From CAYUVH01 sp964448135 (lineage in GTDB: Bacteria; Verrucomicrobiota; Verrucomicrobiia; Limisphaerales; UBA8199): a stretch of 40,840 nt of DNA. Below, piece after piece: positions 1 to 8,604 of this stretch. A program made the position numbers and the translations under genes. The stretch is from contig CAYUVH010000045.1 of assembly GCA_964448135.1 (NCBI GenBank), positions 1 through 40,840 on the forward strand. The letters are read 5' to 3'. The notes beneath the pieces are model-generated. The model searched no databases and was not told the origin of the DNA. It saw only the letters and a program-made list of their open reading frames with translations. Within the stretch, counting starts at the first letter, position 1. The number at the start of each line of letters is the position of its first letter.

Positions 1-924
1 GAAGGCGCTCCCAGCTGCGGCGGTCAACACCGGAATCTGCGCCAGCAACTCGCGGCACACTTCAATCTCGCGCGGAGAATCCTCGGGCAATGAAACGCGG
101 ATGGTGTCGCCCAGCCCATCACACAACTGCGAACCGATGCCGATGGCGCTCTTGATGCGGCCATCCTCGCCCTCCCCCGCCTCGGTGACGCCGAGGTGGA
201 TGGGATAATTCCAATCCGGCCCTTCCTGCTCGAGGCGCGACACTAGCAGGCGATAACACTCGATCATCACCTTCGGATTCGACGACTTCATCGAGAACTT
301 GAAGTTGTGGAAATTGTTCTTTCGCGCGATGTGCGCAAACTCGAGCGCGCTTTCAACCATGCCGAGCGGCGTGTCGCCGAACCGGTTCATGATGCGGTCG
401 CTCAGCGAACCGTGATTGGTGCCGATACGCAGCGCGCGGCCCAATTCCTGGCAAAGCTTCACCAGCGGCGTGAATTTTTCTTCGATGCGACGCAGCTCGG
501 CGGCGTATTGATCGTCGCTGTATTCCTTGATCGCGAATTTCTTGGAGTCCGCGTAATTGCCGGGATTGATGCGGACCATTTCGACCCATTTGGCGGCTTC
601 CATGGCCGCCTCGGGCTTGAAATGGATGTCGGCCACGATGGGCACCAGGCAGCCCCGGGCGCGCAGTTCGTCGACGATGTTCTTGAGATTCGCAGCGTCC
701 TTGACCGTCGGCGCGGTGATGCGTACGATCTGGCAGCCCACCTCGACCAGTTCCAGCGTCTGCTTCACGCTCTCGGCGGTGTCCATCGTGTCGCACGTCA
801 GCATGGACTGGACGACGACCGGATGGTTTCCGCCGATGATGACGCCACCGCGGGCCGGATCACCGACCACTACCTCGCGGGTAAGCCGTCGCTTACGGCA
901 ATACGGAGATTCGCAATAGCGCAT
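1..924 (-). CDS. ispG: IspG (GcpE), 4-hydroxy-3-methylbut-2-enyl diphosphate synthase, plant/Chlamydia-type; C-terminus cut by window edge
   Basis: Penultimate step of the MEP isoprenoid pathway: reductive opening of methylerythritol cyclodiphosphate to HMBPP, in the cytoplasm, using a [4Fe-4S] cluster. The visible 308 residues start MRYCESPYCRKRRL and hold the TIM-barrel part (VVQSML, VADIHF, RINPGNYAD). The stretch KEYSDDQY..ELRRIEEKFTPLV, then RIGTNHGSLSDRIM, FSMKSSNP and LGVTEAGEGEDGR, matches the long three-domain form known from plants and Chlamydia rather than the compact E. coli form. The frame is open to base 1, so the inserted domain and the Cys-rich cluster domain lie outside the window. 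The ATG at 924-922 is 10 bases after the rseP stop, which suggests cotranscription with rseP. No clear Shine-Dalgarno is seen. Identification is very secure; the class assignment rests on remembered family sequences. Confidence 0.96.
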   Translation of the reverse strand, partial: MRYCESPYCRKRRLTREVVVGDPARGGVIIGGNHPVVVQSMLTCDTMDTAESVKQTLELVEVGCQIVRITAPTVKDAANLKNIVDELRARGCLVPIVADIHFKPEAAMEAAKWVEMVRINPGNYADSKKFAIKEYSDDQYAAELRRIEEKFTPLVKLCQELGRALRIGTNHGSLSDRIMNRFGDTPLGMVESALEFAHIARKNNFHNFKFSMKSSNPKVMIECYRLLVSRLEQEGPDWNYPIHLGVTEAGEGEDGRIKSAIGIGSQLCDGLGDTIRVSLPEDSPREIEVCRELLAQIPVLTAAAGSAF

Positions 925-934
925 GGGCGGAGAG

Positions 935-2356
935 CTACTTCTTGGGTTCCGCAAAAACCGGCTGCTCCGCGTGCTCGCGGCGCAGACTCCGGACCCAATC
1001 CCCGGAATCGAAGAATGTGACAAACAACATGAAACCGATCAGCACCATGGCGCAGCCGGTCTGAATGTATTGCAGAATCCGGCCGCTCACGGGCCGGCGG
1101 CGCACCGCCTCAATAATTGCCAGCAGGATGTGGCCACCGTCGAGCACCGGGAAAGGCAGCATGTTCAACAGCGCGAGATTGACGTTTAGAATCACGCTGA
1201 ACCAGAGCACCCGCCGCCAGCCATATTCGCTGTCGAAGAGCCCGGCGTACATCCGGAAAATCAGGATCGGGCCGCCGAGTTGTTGCACTCCGATCTCGGA
1301 TTTCGGGGAGAATACCGCCCGGACCGTCGCGAAAATCTGCCCGGCGCTGTCGGTGAGTTGGTCCATCGGTGTGGGGTGGACCAGGCGGGGGTGCATGTCC
1401 ACGTACCAATTGAGGATACCCAACTGCGGCCCGCTCTTGGCGGGTCGGATCGGTGACTCCGGCATGAGCGTACGCTCAAACTGCTCATTGCCGCGTCGGA
1501 TCGTCAGCACCAGGGCCTTCGCGTTGCCATTCGTCATGGCCTTCTCGATCGAGTCCAGGGTGTTCCACGAAGTCACCTTGACTCCGTCGATGGCCACGAT
1601 CTTGTCCTTGGTCTTGAGGCCGGCGAGCGCGGCCGGGCTGTTGGTGGCGACGTCCCCGATGATCGCGTCCTGCGCGGGCCCGATCATGATTTTTCGGAGC
1701 GCCTTCCGCTCGTACCATTTCGTGGGCGGCTTGATGGGTGTAATCGAAACGGTTTGTTCCTTGTCATCCCGTACAAAAGTAACCGCGATGTTCGTGCCTT
1801 CGCTGGTCACAATTCTCCACATGACACTGTCGCGCGCCGGCGGAGCAAATTGAGTCACCGGACCGCCATCAATCGCGGTGATGCGGTCTCCCGGCTTCAA
1901 GCCGGCTCTATCCGCCGGACCGCCCGATTCCACCCAGCCGATTACGGTTGAGTTGCCCATGTCATCCACCGGCTTGCCGACCCACCAGACCAGCACGGCA
2001 AAAACCGCGGCCAGCCCGAAGCTGAACAGCGGTCCCGCCACCGCTACGATGATCTTGTCGAGCGCCGAGATGGGCGGCAGCGGCGCATTGGAACCCTCGC
2101 TCTTGCCTTCAATGGCCTCCATCGTCGCCATCTGCGGCAGCGCCACGTAACCGCCCGCCGGAATGCTACCCAGCGCGTATTCGACCCCGTTGATCTTCTT
2201 CTTCCAGATCGGCTTGCCGAACCAGATGGCAAAGCGGTCAATCTGCAACCCCCGCCATTTCGCCGCCAGGAAATGCCCCAATTCGTGCACGAAGATCAAC
2301 AAGTTGAAAACCAACAGCACTTCGAGGGCAATGAAGATGAATTTCAGAATGGCCAT
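935..2356 (-). CDS. rseP: RseP-type site-2 zinc metalloprotease with two PDZ domains
   Basis: Intramembrane metalloprotease of the S2P/RseP family (473 aa), which cleaves membrane-bound regulators such as anti-sigma factors. The first membrane segment carries the zinc motif HELGH (residues 24-28, in FVHELGHFLAAK). The third zinc ligand and C-terminal membrane motif are in LPFPVLDGGHILL (D406). Two PDZ domains lie between, with the signatures GGPADRAGLKPGDRITAIDG and SPAALAGLKTKDKIVAIDG. I start at the ATG at 2356 (MAILKFIFIALEV), which puts the active-site helix at the N-terminus as usual. The frame stays open to an ATG at 2464, but that adds 36 unconserved residues. It lies between gap and ispG, all minus strand. 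The dxr gene that often neighbours rseP is not in the window. Confidence 0.95.
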   Translation of the reverse strand: MAILKFIFIALEVLLVFNLLIFVHELGHFLAAKWRGLQIDRFAIWFGKPIWKKKINGVEYALGSIPAGGYVALPQMATMEAIEGKSEGSNAPLPPISALDKIIVAVAGPLFSFGLAAVFAVLVWWVGKPVDDMGNSTVIGWVESGGPADRAGLKPGDRITAIDGGPVTQFAPPARDSVMWRIVTSEGTNIAVTFVRDDKEQTVSITPIKPPTKWYERKALRKIMIGPAQDAIIGDVATNSPAALAGLKTKDKIVAIDGVKVTSWNTLDSIEKAMTNGNAKALVLTIRRGNEQFERTLMPESPIRPAKSGPQLGILNWYVDMHPRLVHPTPMDQLTDSAGQIFATVRAVFSPKSEIGVQQLGGPILIFRMYAGLFDSEYGWRRVLWFSVILNVNLALLNMLPFPVLDGGHILLAIIEAVRRRPVSGRILQYIQTGCAMVLIGFMLFVTFFDSGDWVRSLRREHAEQPVFAEPKK

Positions 2357-2482
2357 TTTATGGTTAACACCCGGTTCCGGGGCGCGGAGGAATATAGCAG
2401 CAGGCGTACCAACCGGAAAGGGGAAATAGAAAGCGGCGGCCTGAAACCAGGCCGCCGCTGCCATTTCCGAAAGAATCCGGGC

Positions 2483-3532
2483 TTAGATGCCCTTCTGAAT
2501 CATGAATTTAACGAGGTCCGCCACGCGGCAGCTATAACCCCATTCGTTGTCATACCAGCTCACCAGCTTGAAAAAACGCTTGTTGAGCTCGATACCCGAA
2601 CCCGCGTCGAAGATCGAGGACGCCTTGCAATGGATGAAATCCGAGCTGACGACTTCGTCCTCGGTGTAGTCCAGCACGCCCTTCAGGTAGGTCTCGCTGG
2701 CCTTCTTCATGGCCGCGCTGATTTCGGCATAGGAGGTGTCCTTGGTGGTCTTCACCGTCAGGTCCACGACCGACACCGTCGGCGTCGGCACGCGGAAAGA
2801 CATGCCCGTGAGCTTGCCTTTGACCGCCGGCAACACCAGGCCGACCGCCTTGGCCGCACCCGTGGTGGAGGGAATCAGGTTCAGCGCCGCCGTGCGGCCG
2901 CCCTTCCAATCCTTCTTGCTGGGGCCGTCTACGGTCTTCTGCGTGGCCGTGTAGGAGTGGACGGTGGTCATGAGACCTTCTTCCACGCCGAAGCCTTCCT
3001 TCAGCAGGACGTGCACAATGGGCGCGAGGCAATTGGTCGTGCAGGAGGCGTTCGAGACGATCGCGTGCTGCTTCGGGTCGTAGGCACCTTCATTGACGCC
3101 CATGACGATGGTCGGGCAATCGCCCTTGGCCGGAGCGCTGATGATCACCTTCTTGGCCCCCGCCGCGAGATGGCCCTTCGCCTTCTCGACATCGGTGAAC
3201 AAACCGGTGGATTCGATCACCAGATCCACGCCCATCTGCTTCCAAGGCAACCCCGCCGGTTCCTTGGCGCTGACAACCAGAATATCCTGGCCGTTCACGA
3301 CCAGCACATCGTCTTCCGCCTTGTCGGGCGCGGACTTCTTGGAAGTCACGGTGCCGGCGAAACGTCCCTGGGTGGAATCGTATTTGACCAAATAAGCCAG
3401 GTTATCCGCCGGCACGATATGGCCGACCGCGACGACCTGAACGTCCTTGCCAACCAAACCTTGTTCGACCATGGCCCGGAATACCAACCGGCCGATGCGG
3501 CCAAACCCATTAATTGCAACTTTCACTGCCAT
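2483..3532 (-). CDS. gap: Glyceraldehyde-3-phosphate dehydrogenase (GAPDH), type I
   Basis: Glycolytic/gluconeogenic GAPDH, 349 aa, cytoplasmic homotetramer in the family. The N-terminal Rossmann motif is INGFGRIGR; the active-site block is SNASCTTNCLAP with catalytic Cys164, and the partner His192 is in TTVHSYTATQ. Further hallmarks are NLIPSTTGAAKAVG, FRVPTPTVSVVDL and the C-terminal WYDNEWGYSCRV. The second beta strand reads VVAVGHIVPADN: His38 stands where NAD-specific enzymes usually have the Asp that binds the adenosine ribose (VAIND in E. coli), so cofactor preference may be altered; this is inference. It is upstream of rseP (126 bases from gap stop to rseP start) and downstream of a pseudopilin gene on the same strand. 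Confidence 0.98.
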   Translation of the reverse strand: MAVKVAINGFGRIGRLVFRAMVEQGLVGKDVQVVAVGHIVPADNLAYLVKYDSTQGRFAGTVTSKKSAPDKAEDDVLVVNGQDILVVSAKEPAGLPWKQMGVDLVIESTGLFTDVEKAKGHLAAGAKKVIISAPAKGDCPTIVMGVNEGAYDPKQHAIVSNASCTTNCLAPIVHVLLKEGFGVEEGLMTTVHSYTATQKTVDGPSKKDWKGGRTAALNLIPSTTGAAKAVGLVLPAVKGKLTGMSFRVPTPTVSVVDLTVKTTKDTSYAEISAAMKKASETYLKGVLDYTEDEVVSSDFIHCKASSIFDAGSGIELNKRFFKLVSWYDNEWGYSCRVADLVKFMIQKGI

Positions 3533-3678
3533 ATTTCAGTTTTCCAATTTCAATTGTTCAAATGAGCAAATAAGAAGTACGCATGCTAACTTTTTGCTGC
3601 GGCAGGTCAATGAGAAATGGCCCCGCCGGGAGGTCCTCGCTTGCCATTTTCTGCGCAGGAATTGCTCCTGCGCGACGC

Positions 3679-4338
3679 CTACCAGACCAGGTTGTTCAGC
3701 GCCTTTTCCTCTCGCTCGAACTGGGCGTGGCCATCCACGAACATCACGTTCCCCGCGTTGCCCTTCCGATGCCACCCGCGGTTGTCGAACGGGATGGAAA
3801 AAACGGCGCAGCAAAACATTACGGTGTCCGAGGGCTTGGCCACCTGGGTGGACTTCTGGTTGACCAATCCGCCCGTGCCGAGGGCATCACCGGGACCGCC
3901 GAAATTGAAAATATAAGAACACCCCACCGCGGCAAAAGTCGTCGGCGCAACCTCCGGCGTCCGGCCCTTGTCCATCGGACAGGTAACGACTTTTTCGTTC
4001 AGACCGTAATGATTTAGCGGCCGGTCGATCCGGTTGAATAATCCGGCCTGCAGTGTGTTGGCGTTTCCATTCGTGCGACCGGCCCACACAAACCACTCCA
4101 TCCCGTTCGTGCTCAGGGAATTCATATCCGCGGTCGAGCCCCAAAAGAAGCGCTCGCTGAAGTCGGGCAGGTACAGGTTCATGGCCACGCCGGACTGCCT
4201 CAGGTTGGACTCACAACTTATGTCCAGCGCCTTCTGCTTCGCCCGGGACAAGGCCGGCAAAAGCATGGAAGCCAGAATCGCGATGATGGCGATCACCACC
4301 AACAACTCGATCAAAGTAAACCCATTCGCTCGTCGCAT
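3679..4338 (-). CDS. Prepilin-like protein with N-terminal methylation motif and H-X9-DG-like C-terminus
   Basis: 219 aa. The N-terminus MRRANG|FTLIELLVVIAIIAI is a type IV prepilin/type II pseudopilin signal: short basic leader, Gly at the cleavage site, Phe+1, Glu+5 and a hydrophobic helix. After processing by a prepilin peptidase it should sit in the inner membrane or in a pilus-like fibre. The C-terminus has GWHRKGNAGNVMFVDGHAQF, resembling the H-X9-DG motif common in Planctomycetes/Verrucomicrobia pseudopilins, although here 11 residues separate His and Asp-Gly. A GAGG about 10 bases before the ATG supports the start. No pilus assembly or secretion genes lie nearby. The exact role is unknown; such proteins occur in many copies in this phylum. 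Confidence 0.88.
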   Translation of the reverse strand: MRRANGFTLIELLVVIAIIAILASMLLPALSRAKQKALDISCESNLRQSGVAMNLYLPDFSERFFWGSTADMNSLSTNGMEWFVWAGRTNGNANTLQAGLFNRIDRPLNHYGLNEKVVTCPMDKGRTPEVAPTTFAAVGCSYIFNFGGPGDALGTGGLVNQKSTQVAKPSDTVMFCCAVFSIPFDNRGWHRKGNAGNVMFVDGHAQFEREEKALNNLVW

Positions 4339-4739
4339 AACAAAACCTCGGTTGCAGAATAATTGACGCCCCCTCCGCCCGCCGTATTCACCCGCCGATT
4401 TCTCTCATTTCTGTCACGGGAGAAACTCCCACCGTGGGAGATTATTTTCCCGCCGATTGCCTACAATTAATGAAAAAAAGAAATCTCCTCCATGCATCCG
4501 TCCGCCAAATCTCACGCACATCCTGACCGGCCTGACTCGTCTGACGCCTTTCCTCCGCCGGTGGAACCCGCCCGCGGCAAGCCCGCAACCATCCTCCCGC
4601 AAAGCCATGCCCGGCAAAAAAGCAACCCTCGCGCAAGCCCGCCGGCAAACCAAAAACCCCAGCAATCAAACCTAAGCAAACCAGAATCAAACCAAAAAAA
4701 TTATACGATTCCCAGCTGCCTCCCTCCCTTGACAGCCAA
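4339..4739. other. Intergenic region, C/A-rich low-complexity tract with one short palindrome
   Basis: 401 bases between the divergent pseudopilin (minus) and DUF748 (plus) genes, so promoters for both should lie here, though I see no clear -35/-10 pair. At 4426-4440 there is a perfect short palindrome, CTCCCAC-C-GTGGGAG. From about 4600 to 4720 the plus strand is dominated by A and C in CAAA/CCCA-type words, including AAACCAAAAACCCCAGCAA at 4647-4665; an almost identical word occurs inverted near 40254-40271. Short open frames here encode low-complexity Pro/Arg/Ser-rich peptides and I do not believe they are genes. Confidence 0.6.
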
Positions 4740-7700
4740 ATGACGCCGCTTCAGGATGTATTGGTGGAAACTGCCCCGCCTTCCGGGTCGAAGGCTTCAA
4801 AAACTGCCCCGCCGCGGAACCGCGTCCGTGTCTGGGCCAAAAGACTTTTCATCGCGTGGGTGGTGTATTCCCTCTTTGGATTTTTCGTTCTCCCCGCCGT
4901 CATCAAGTGGCAGTTGCTGAAACAGCTACCGGCGATCACCAAACGCCAGGCCGCCGTGGAACAGGTGAAGTTTAATCCCTGGGCGCTTTCCCTTAGCATC
5001 CGCGGTCTGTCCCTGACCGAGCCCGACGGCAGAAAATTCCTTTCCTGGGATGAGTTCTACGTGAATTTCCAATCCTCCTCGCTGTTCCGCCGGGCCTGGA
5101 CCTTCAAGGAAATCCGCCTCGTAAAGCCATTCGGCGAAATCATCCTCGCGAAGGACGGCAAATTGAATTTCGCGAACATGTTCGAGTCCACGAACGCGCC
5201 CGCCGCCCGGCCGCCCGCCGAAACGAAATCCGCCGGCGGCATTCCGGGCCTCAACATCGAACACCTCTTGATCACCAATGGCCTCGTCGCCTTCGAAGAC
5301 CGCGCCCACCGCTCCACTTTTCGAACCGAATATCGTCCGATCAACCTCAATCTCACCGGCTTCACGACGCGGCCGAACGAAGACGCCCCCTACGCCTTTC
5401 ACGCTGAAAGCGATTCCGGCCGCAGCATTTCCTGGAATGGCAACCTGACGATTCAGCCACTGCGCTCATCCGGCGATCTCGAAATCACGGGCATCCGCCT
5501 CCCTCGATACCAGCCTTACTACGACAACTTCATGCACGCCGATGTCACGGACGGCGTCGTGGACCTCCGGCTCTCGTACCATCTTGCCACCGATACTAAC
5601 GGCCTGGATCTCACCGTGACCAACGCCAGCGCCAGCATCGAGAAGTTGAACCTGGTTGATCCCAAGAACAACGAGTCGGTCGTCGCGATGAAAGGTCTCC
5701 ATGTCGATGGCGCGGCCCTGGACTATCGCAGCCGGATGGCTTCGCTGGGAAAAGTCACCATTTCGGAAGTGGGCATCCTTGCGCGCTTGCACGCGAACGG
5801 TCACCTCAATCTCCTCGACCTGCTCACGCTGGAAAATCCTTCGCCGAAGTCGGCGACCACTACAGCCGCGCCTTCCCCTACCCCGCAAACTAATATCGTC
5901 CCCGCCGGAAAACCCTGGACACTCAAACTCGATGATTTTGCGCTCGAACAAACGTCGGTCACCTTCGAGAACCTTCAACTCCACACACCATTTCGCACCG
6001 TCATCAAGCCCATCTCGATCGGCCTGAAGCATTTCAGCACGGCACCCGAGACCCAGGCCAGCTACACCTTCAAGCTCGAATCCGAGTCCGCCGAGACCTT
6101 CGATGGCGCGGGCTCACTTTGCATCAACCCGGTGAGCTCGACCGGCCAGTTGAATCTCTCCGCGCTGAGCGTGAAAAAATACCTGCCGTTTTTCGAAACA
6201 GTGTTTCGCGGCAGGATTCTCTCCGGCCAGGTGCAGATGCAAGCGCCCTACCGTTTCGCGCTCGCCACGAACGGAATCCAGGCCGGCGTCTCCAATCTTT
6301 CAGTCAAGCTTACCGATCTGGAATTGCGTCTGCCCGAAAGCGAGGAAACGCTCACCCACGTCAAGGAATTCGCCTTTGAGCGGGTGAACGCAAGTCTGGA
6401 AGACCGCCGGGTGGAGGTGGGCCGGCTCAGCGCCGACGGGGGCGCCGTCATGGTGCGACTGGACAAGGACGGAACGCTTACCTATTCGGGTATCCTGGCC
6501 AGCAACCGAGCGGTGCAGACAACGGTCGAAACCAATACTGCGCCTTCCGCGAATTCCACTCCACAGCCCGATTGGCGCGTGCGCTTGGAGGAACTATCGC
6601 TCAAGGATTACACGATCCATTTCGAGGACCGACACCTGGAATCGTGCCTGCGCTGCGAGTTGAGCGAGGTCGCCGTCGACATGAAGCGCGCCAGCACCGA
6701 CGCGAGCCAACCCATTGCCACCAGTCTCGATTGCCGTTTCAATCAAACCGGTCGCATCAGCGTTGACGGTTCCATTGTGCGCGCGCCGTTTTCCTGCGAA
6801 CTCGACATCGGCCTCACCAATATCGAACTCCAGGCTTTTCAGCCGCTGCTCGATCCGTATCTGCGCCTGGCAATCGCGGGAGGCGCGTTCGGATGCCAGA
6901 CGCGCTTTCTATGCCAGACCGCCGAAAAGAGTCCCACTGAGTTGAAGGTCAGTGGCGAAGCCTGGTTGGATCACTTCGCCACGAAGGACACGGTGGACAT
7001 GAAGGATTTTATCTCCTGGGACCAGCTCTCCTTTAAAGGCATCGACTTTTCGCTCAATCCCAACCAGTTAAAATTCGAAAAGATCGATTGGGCCGGACTC
7101 AAAGCCAGTCCGCGCGTCGGCACGAATCATCAATTCAACGTGACGCAAATCCTCCCGCCACACGAAACCGCTTCGAATACCACCACGGCTGCCGCCCCCG
7201 CTACCGCCGCTTCCGAAGCCTTCCCAATCCAGATCGGCGCGTTCACCCTCGCAAGGGCCGCGTTTTCGTTCACGGACGAATCCGTGGAACCTCACGCCAC
7301 GATCGGGATTGGCGACCTGTCCGGCAGCGTCCAAAACATATCGTCCGCCATGAACACCACCGCCACGGTGGACCTCTCAGGCAAGCTGAACCAACAATCT
7401 CCTTTCTCACTAAACGGTCGTATCAATCCGCTCTCGCAAAACCTTTTCCTCGATCTCACGTTCTCGAACGCCAACACCCAGCTCACCCCGCTGACTGCCT
7501 ACATGGAGAAATACGCCGGTTATCCGCTCAACAAGGGCCGGCTCAGCACCACGCTGAGCTATCACATCAAGGGCAAGGAGCTGAAGGCGGAGAACAAAGT
7601 GCGCATCGATCAACTCAGCCTGGGCGCGCACAACGACAGCCCGGACGCCACGAAACTGCCCGTCAAATTGGGCATCGCGCTCCTTAAGGACAGCCATGGC

Positions 7701-8561
7701 CGGATCGAATTGGATCTGCCTGTGTCGGGCCGGCTGGACGATCCGGAATTCAAGCTCGCGCCCCTCATTTTAAAGGTGGTCATGAACCTGCTCGCCAAAA
7801 CCGTGGCATCGCCTTTCAAACTCCTGGGCGCGCTCGTGGGCGGCGGCGAAGAAATGAGTTTCGTTTCCTTCCAACCCGGCGGCACCAACCTGGTGGACGG
7901 CGAAATCGCCAAATTGGATAAGTTGAGCAAGGCGCTGGCCCAGCGTCCGGCTTTGAATCTGGAGATTACCGGCCGCATTGATCCCGACCTGGACCAGGAA
8001 GCCCTCGGCCGGCAAAAATTACAGGAGGAAATCCGCACTCAACGCCTCCAGGAATTGCAGGCCAAAGGCAAAGCCCCCGATCCCTCGGTCCCCTTTACCG
8101 GCGAGCCCGACCAATACGAACGCCTCCTGCGCGGTGCGTTTGCCGCGCGGTTCGGCACCAATATCTCCGCCATCCTCAGCACGAACCTCGCTGCCGCCGG
8201 CACCAACAGCACCACCAGGAAGACGGTTACCCAACGCCGACCGCGGCTTTATCAGCGCGCGCTGGCCTTGATCGGCCTCGGCAAATACGGCCACCGCTCC
8301 CCCGCCGAAAAGAATCTTAACTCGGCCGACCGCAAGGCCCTTGCCCAGCTGACGCCCGCGCTCATGGAAACCCTCCTCGCGCGCAGCACTCCGATCACCC
8401 CCGACGAATACGGCGCCCTCATGGAAAGCCGCGCCAAATGGGTCCAGTCGTGGCTGATGGAGAACGGCAAGATCGAGCCCGACCGGCTGCTGCTCGTGGC
8501 GCCCAAGCCGGTGGACAATGCGTACAAAGGCGAAAGCCGCGCGGAACTGTCGCTCGATTGA
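4740..8561 (+). CDS. Giant DUF748/AsmA-like envelope protein
   Basis: 1273 aa. A basic N-terminus is followed by one membrane segment (about residues 34-54, RLFIAWVVYSLFGFFVLPAV), then a very long beta-rich region with repeated blocks such as NPWALSLSIRGLSLTEPDG, LVKPFGEIILAKDGKLNF and SYTFKLESES. Near the C-terminus the pattern KLGIALLKDSHGRIELDLPVSG, then VSFQPGGTNLVDGEIAKLDKLSKAL.QRPALNLEITGRIDP, is typical of DUF748 proteins, relatives of AsmA/YhdP/TamB that bridge the periplasm and are linked to lipid transport or outer-membrane homeostasis. The protein is probably inner-membrane anchored with a periplasmic body. The ATG at 4740 gives the only start that keeps the basic N-terminal tail; the Shine-Dalgarno is weak. 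A TPR gene follows 43 bases downstream on the same strand. Confidence 0.85.
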   Translation: MTPLQDVLVETAPPSGSKASKTAPPRNRVRVWAKRLFIAWVVYSLFGFFVLPAVIKWQLLKQLPAITKRQAAVEQVKFNPWALSLSIRGLSLTEPDGRKFLSWDEFYVNFQSSSLFRRAWTFKEIRLVKPFGEIILAKDGKLNFANMFESTNAPAARPPAETKSAGGIPGLNIEHLLITNGLVAFEDRAHRSTFRTEYRPINLNLTGFTTRPNEDAPYAFHAESDSGRSISWNGNLTIQPLRSSGDLEITGIRLPRYQPYYDNFMHADVTDGVVDLRLSYHLATDTNGLDLTVTNASASIEKLNLVDPKNNESVVAMKGLHVDGAALDYRSRMASLGKVTISEVGILARLHANGHLNLLDLLTLENPSPKSATTTAAPSPTPQTNIVPAGKPWTLKLDDFALEQTSVTFENLQLHTPFRTVIKPISIGLKHFSTAPETQASYTFKLESESAETFDGAGSLCINPVSSTGQLNLSALSVKKYLPFFETVFRGRILSGQVQMQAPYRFALATNGIQAGVSNLSVKLTDLELRLPESEETLTHVKEFAFERVNASLEDRRVEVGRLSADGGAVMVRLDKDGTLTYSGILASNRAVQTTVETNTAPSANSTPQPDWRVRLEELSLKDYTIHFEDRHLESCLRCELSEVAVDMKRASTDASQPIATSLDCRFNQTGRISVDGSIVRAPFSCELDIGLTNIELQAFQPLLDPYLRLAIAGGAFGCQTRFLCQTAEKSPTELKVSGEAWLDHFATKDTVDMKDFISWDQLSFKGIDFSLNPNQLKFEKIDWAGLKASPRVGTNHQFNVTQILPPHETASNTTTAAAPATAASEAFPIQIGAFTLARAAFSFTDESVEPHATIGIGDLSGSVQNISSAMNTTATVDLSGKLNQQSPFSLNGRINPLSQNLFLDLTFSNANTQLTPLTAYMEKYAGYPLNKGRLSTTLSYHIKGKELKAENKVRIDQLSLGAHNDSPDATKLPVKLGIALLKDSHGRIELDLPVSGRLDDPEFKLAPLILKVVMNLLAKTVASPFKLLGALVGGGEEMSFVSFQPGGTNLVDGEIAKLDKLSKALAQRPALNLEITGRIDPDLDQEALGRQKLQEEIRTQRLQELQAKGKAPDPSVPFTGEPDQYERLLRGAFAARFGTNISAILSTNLAAAGTNSTTRKTVTQRRPRLYQRALALIGLGKYGHRSPAEKNLNSADRKALAQLTPALMETLLARSTPITPDEYGALMESRAKWVQSWLMENGKIEPDRLLLVAPKPVDNAYKGESRAELSLD

Positions 8562-8604
8562 GTTTCCGCTGGATTTTGCGCGGGCCTCGTGTTTAAGGTG
8601 AATC

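Noticed and set aside
2273..3565. Long open frame on the plus strand opposite gap (430 codons)
   Set aside because: It is the antisense of a certain GAPDH gene; the product is His/Arg/Gly-rich with no recognisable motif, as expected for high-GC antisense frames.
4729..4734. TTGACA as a -35 box before the DUF748 gene
   Set aside because: It is about 6 bases before the start codon, so any matching -10 box would lie inside the coding sequence.
4457..4743. Short plus-strand open frames in the C/A-rich tract upstream of the DUF748 gene
   Set aside because: Pro/Ser/Lys low-complexity products, no ribosome binding site and no motif; best explained by the C/A-rich composition.
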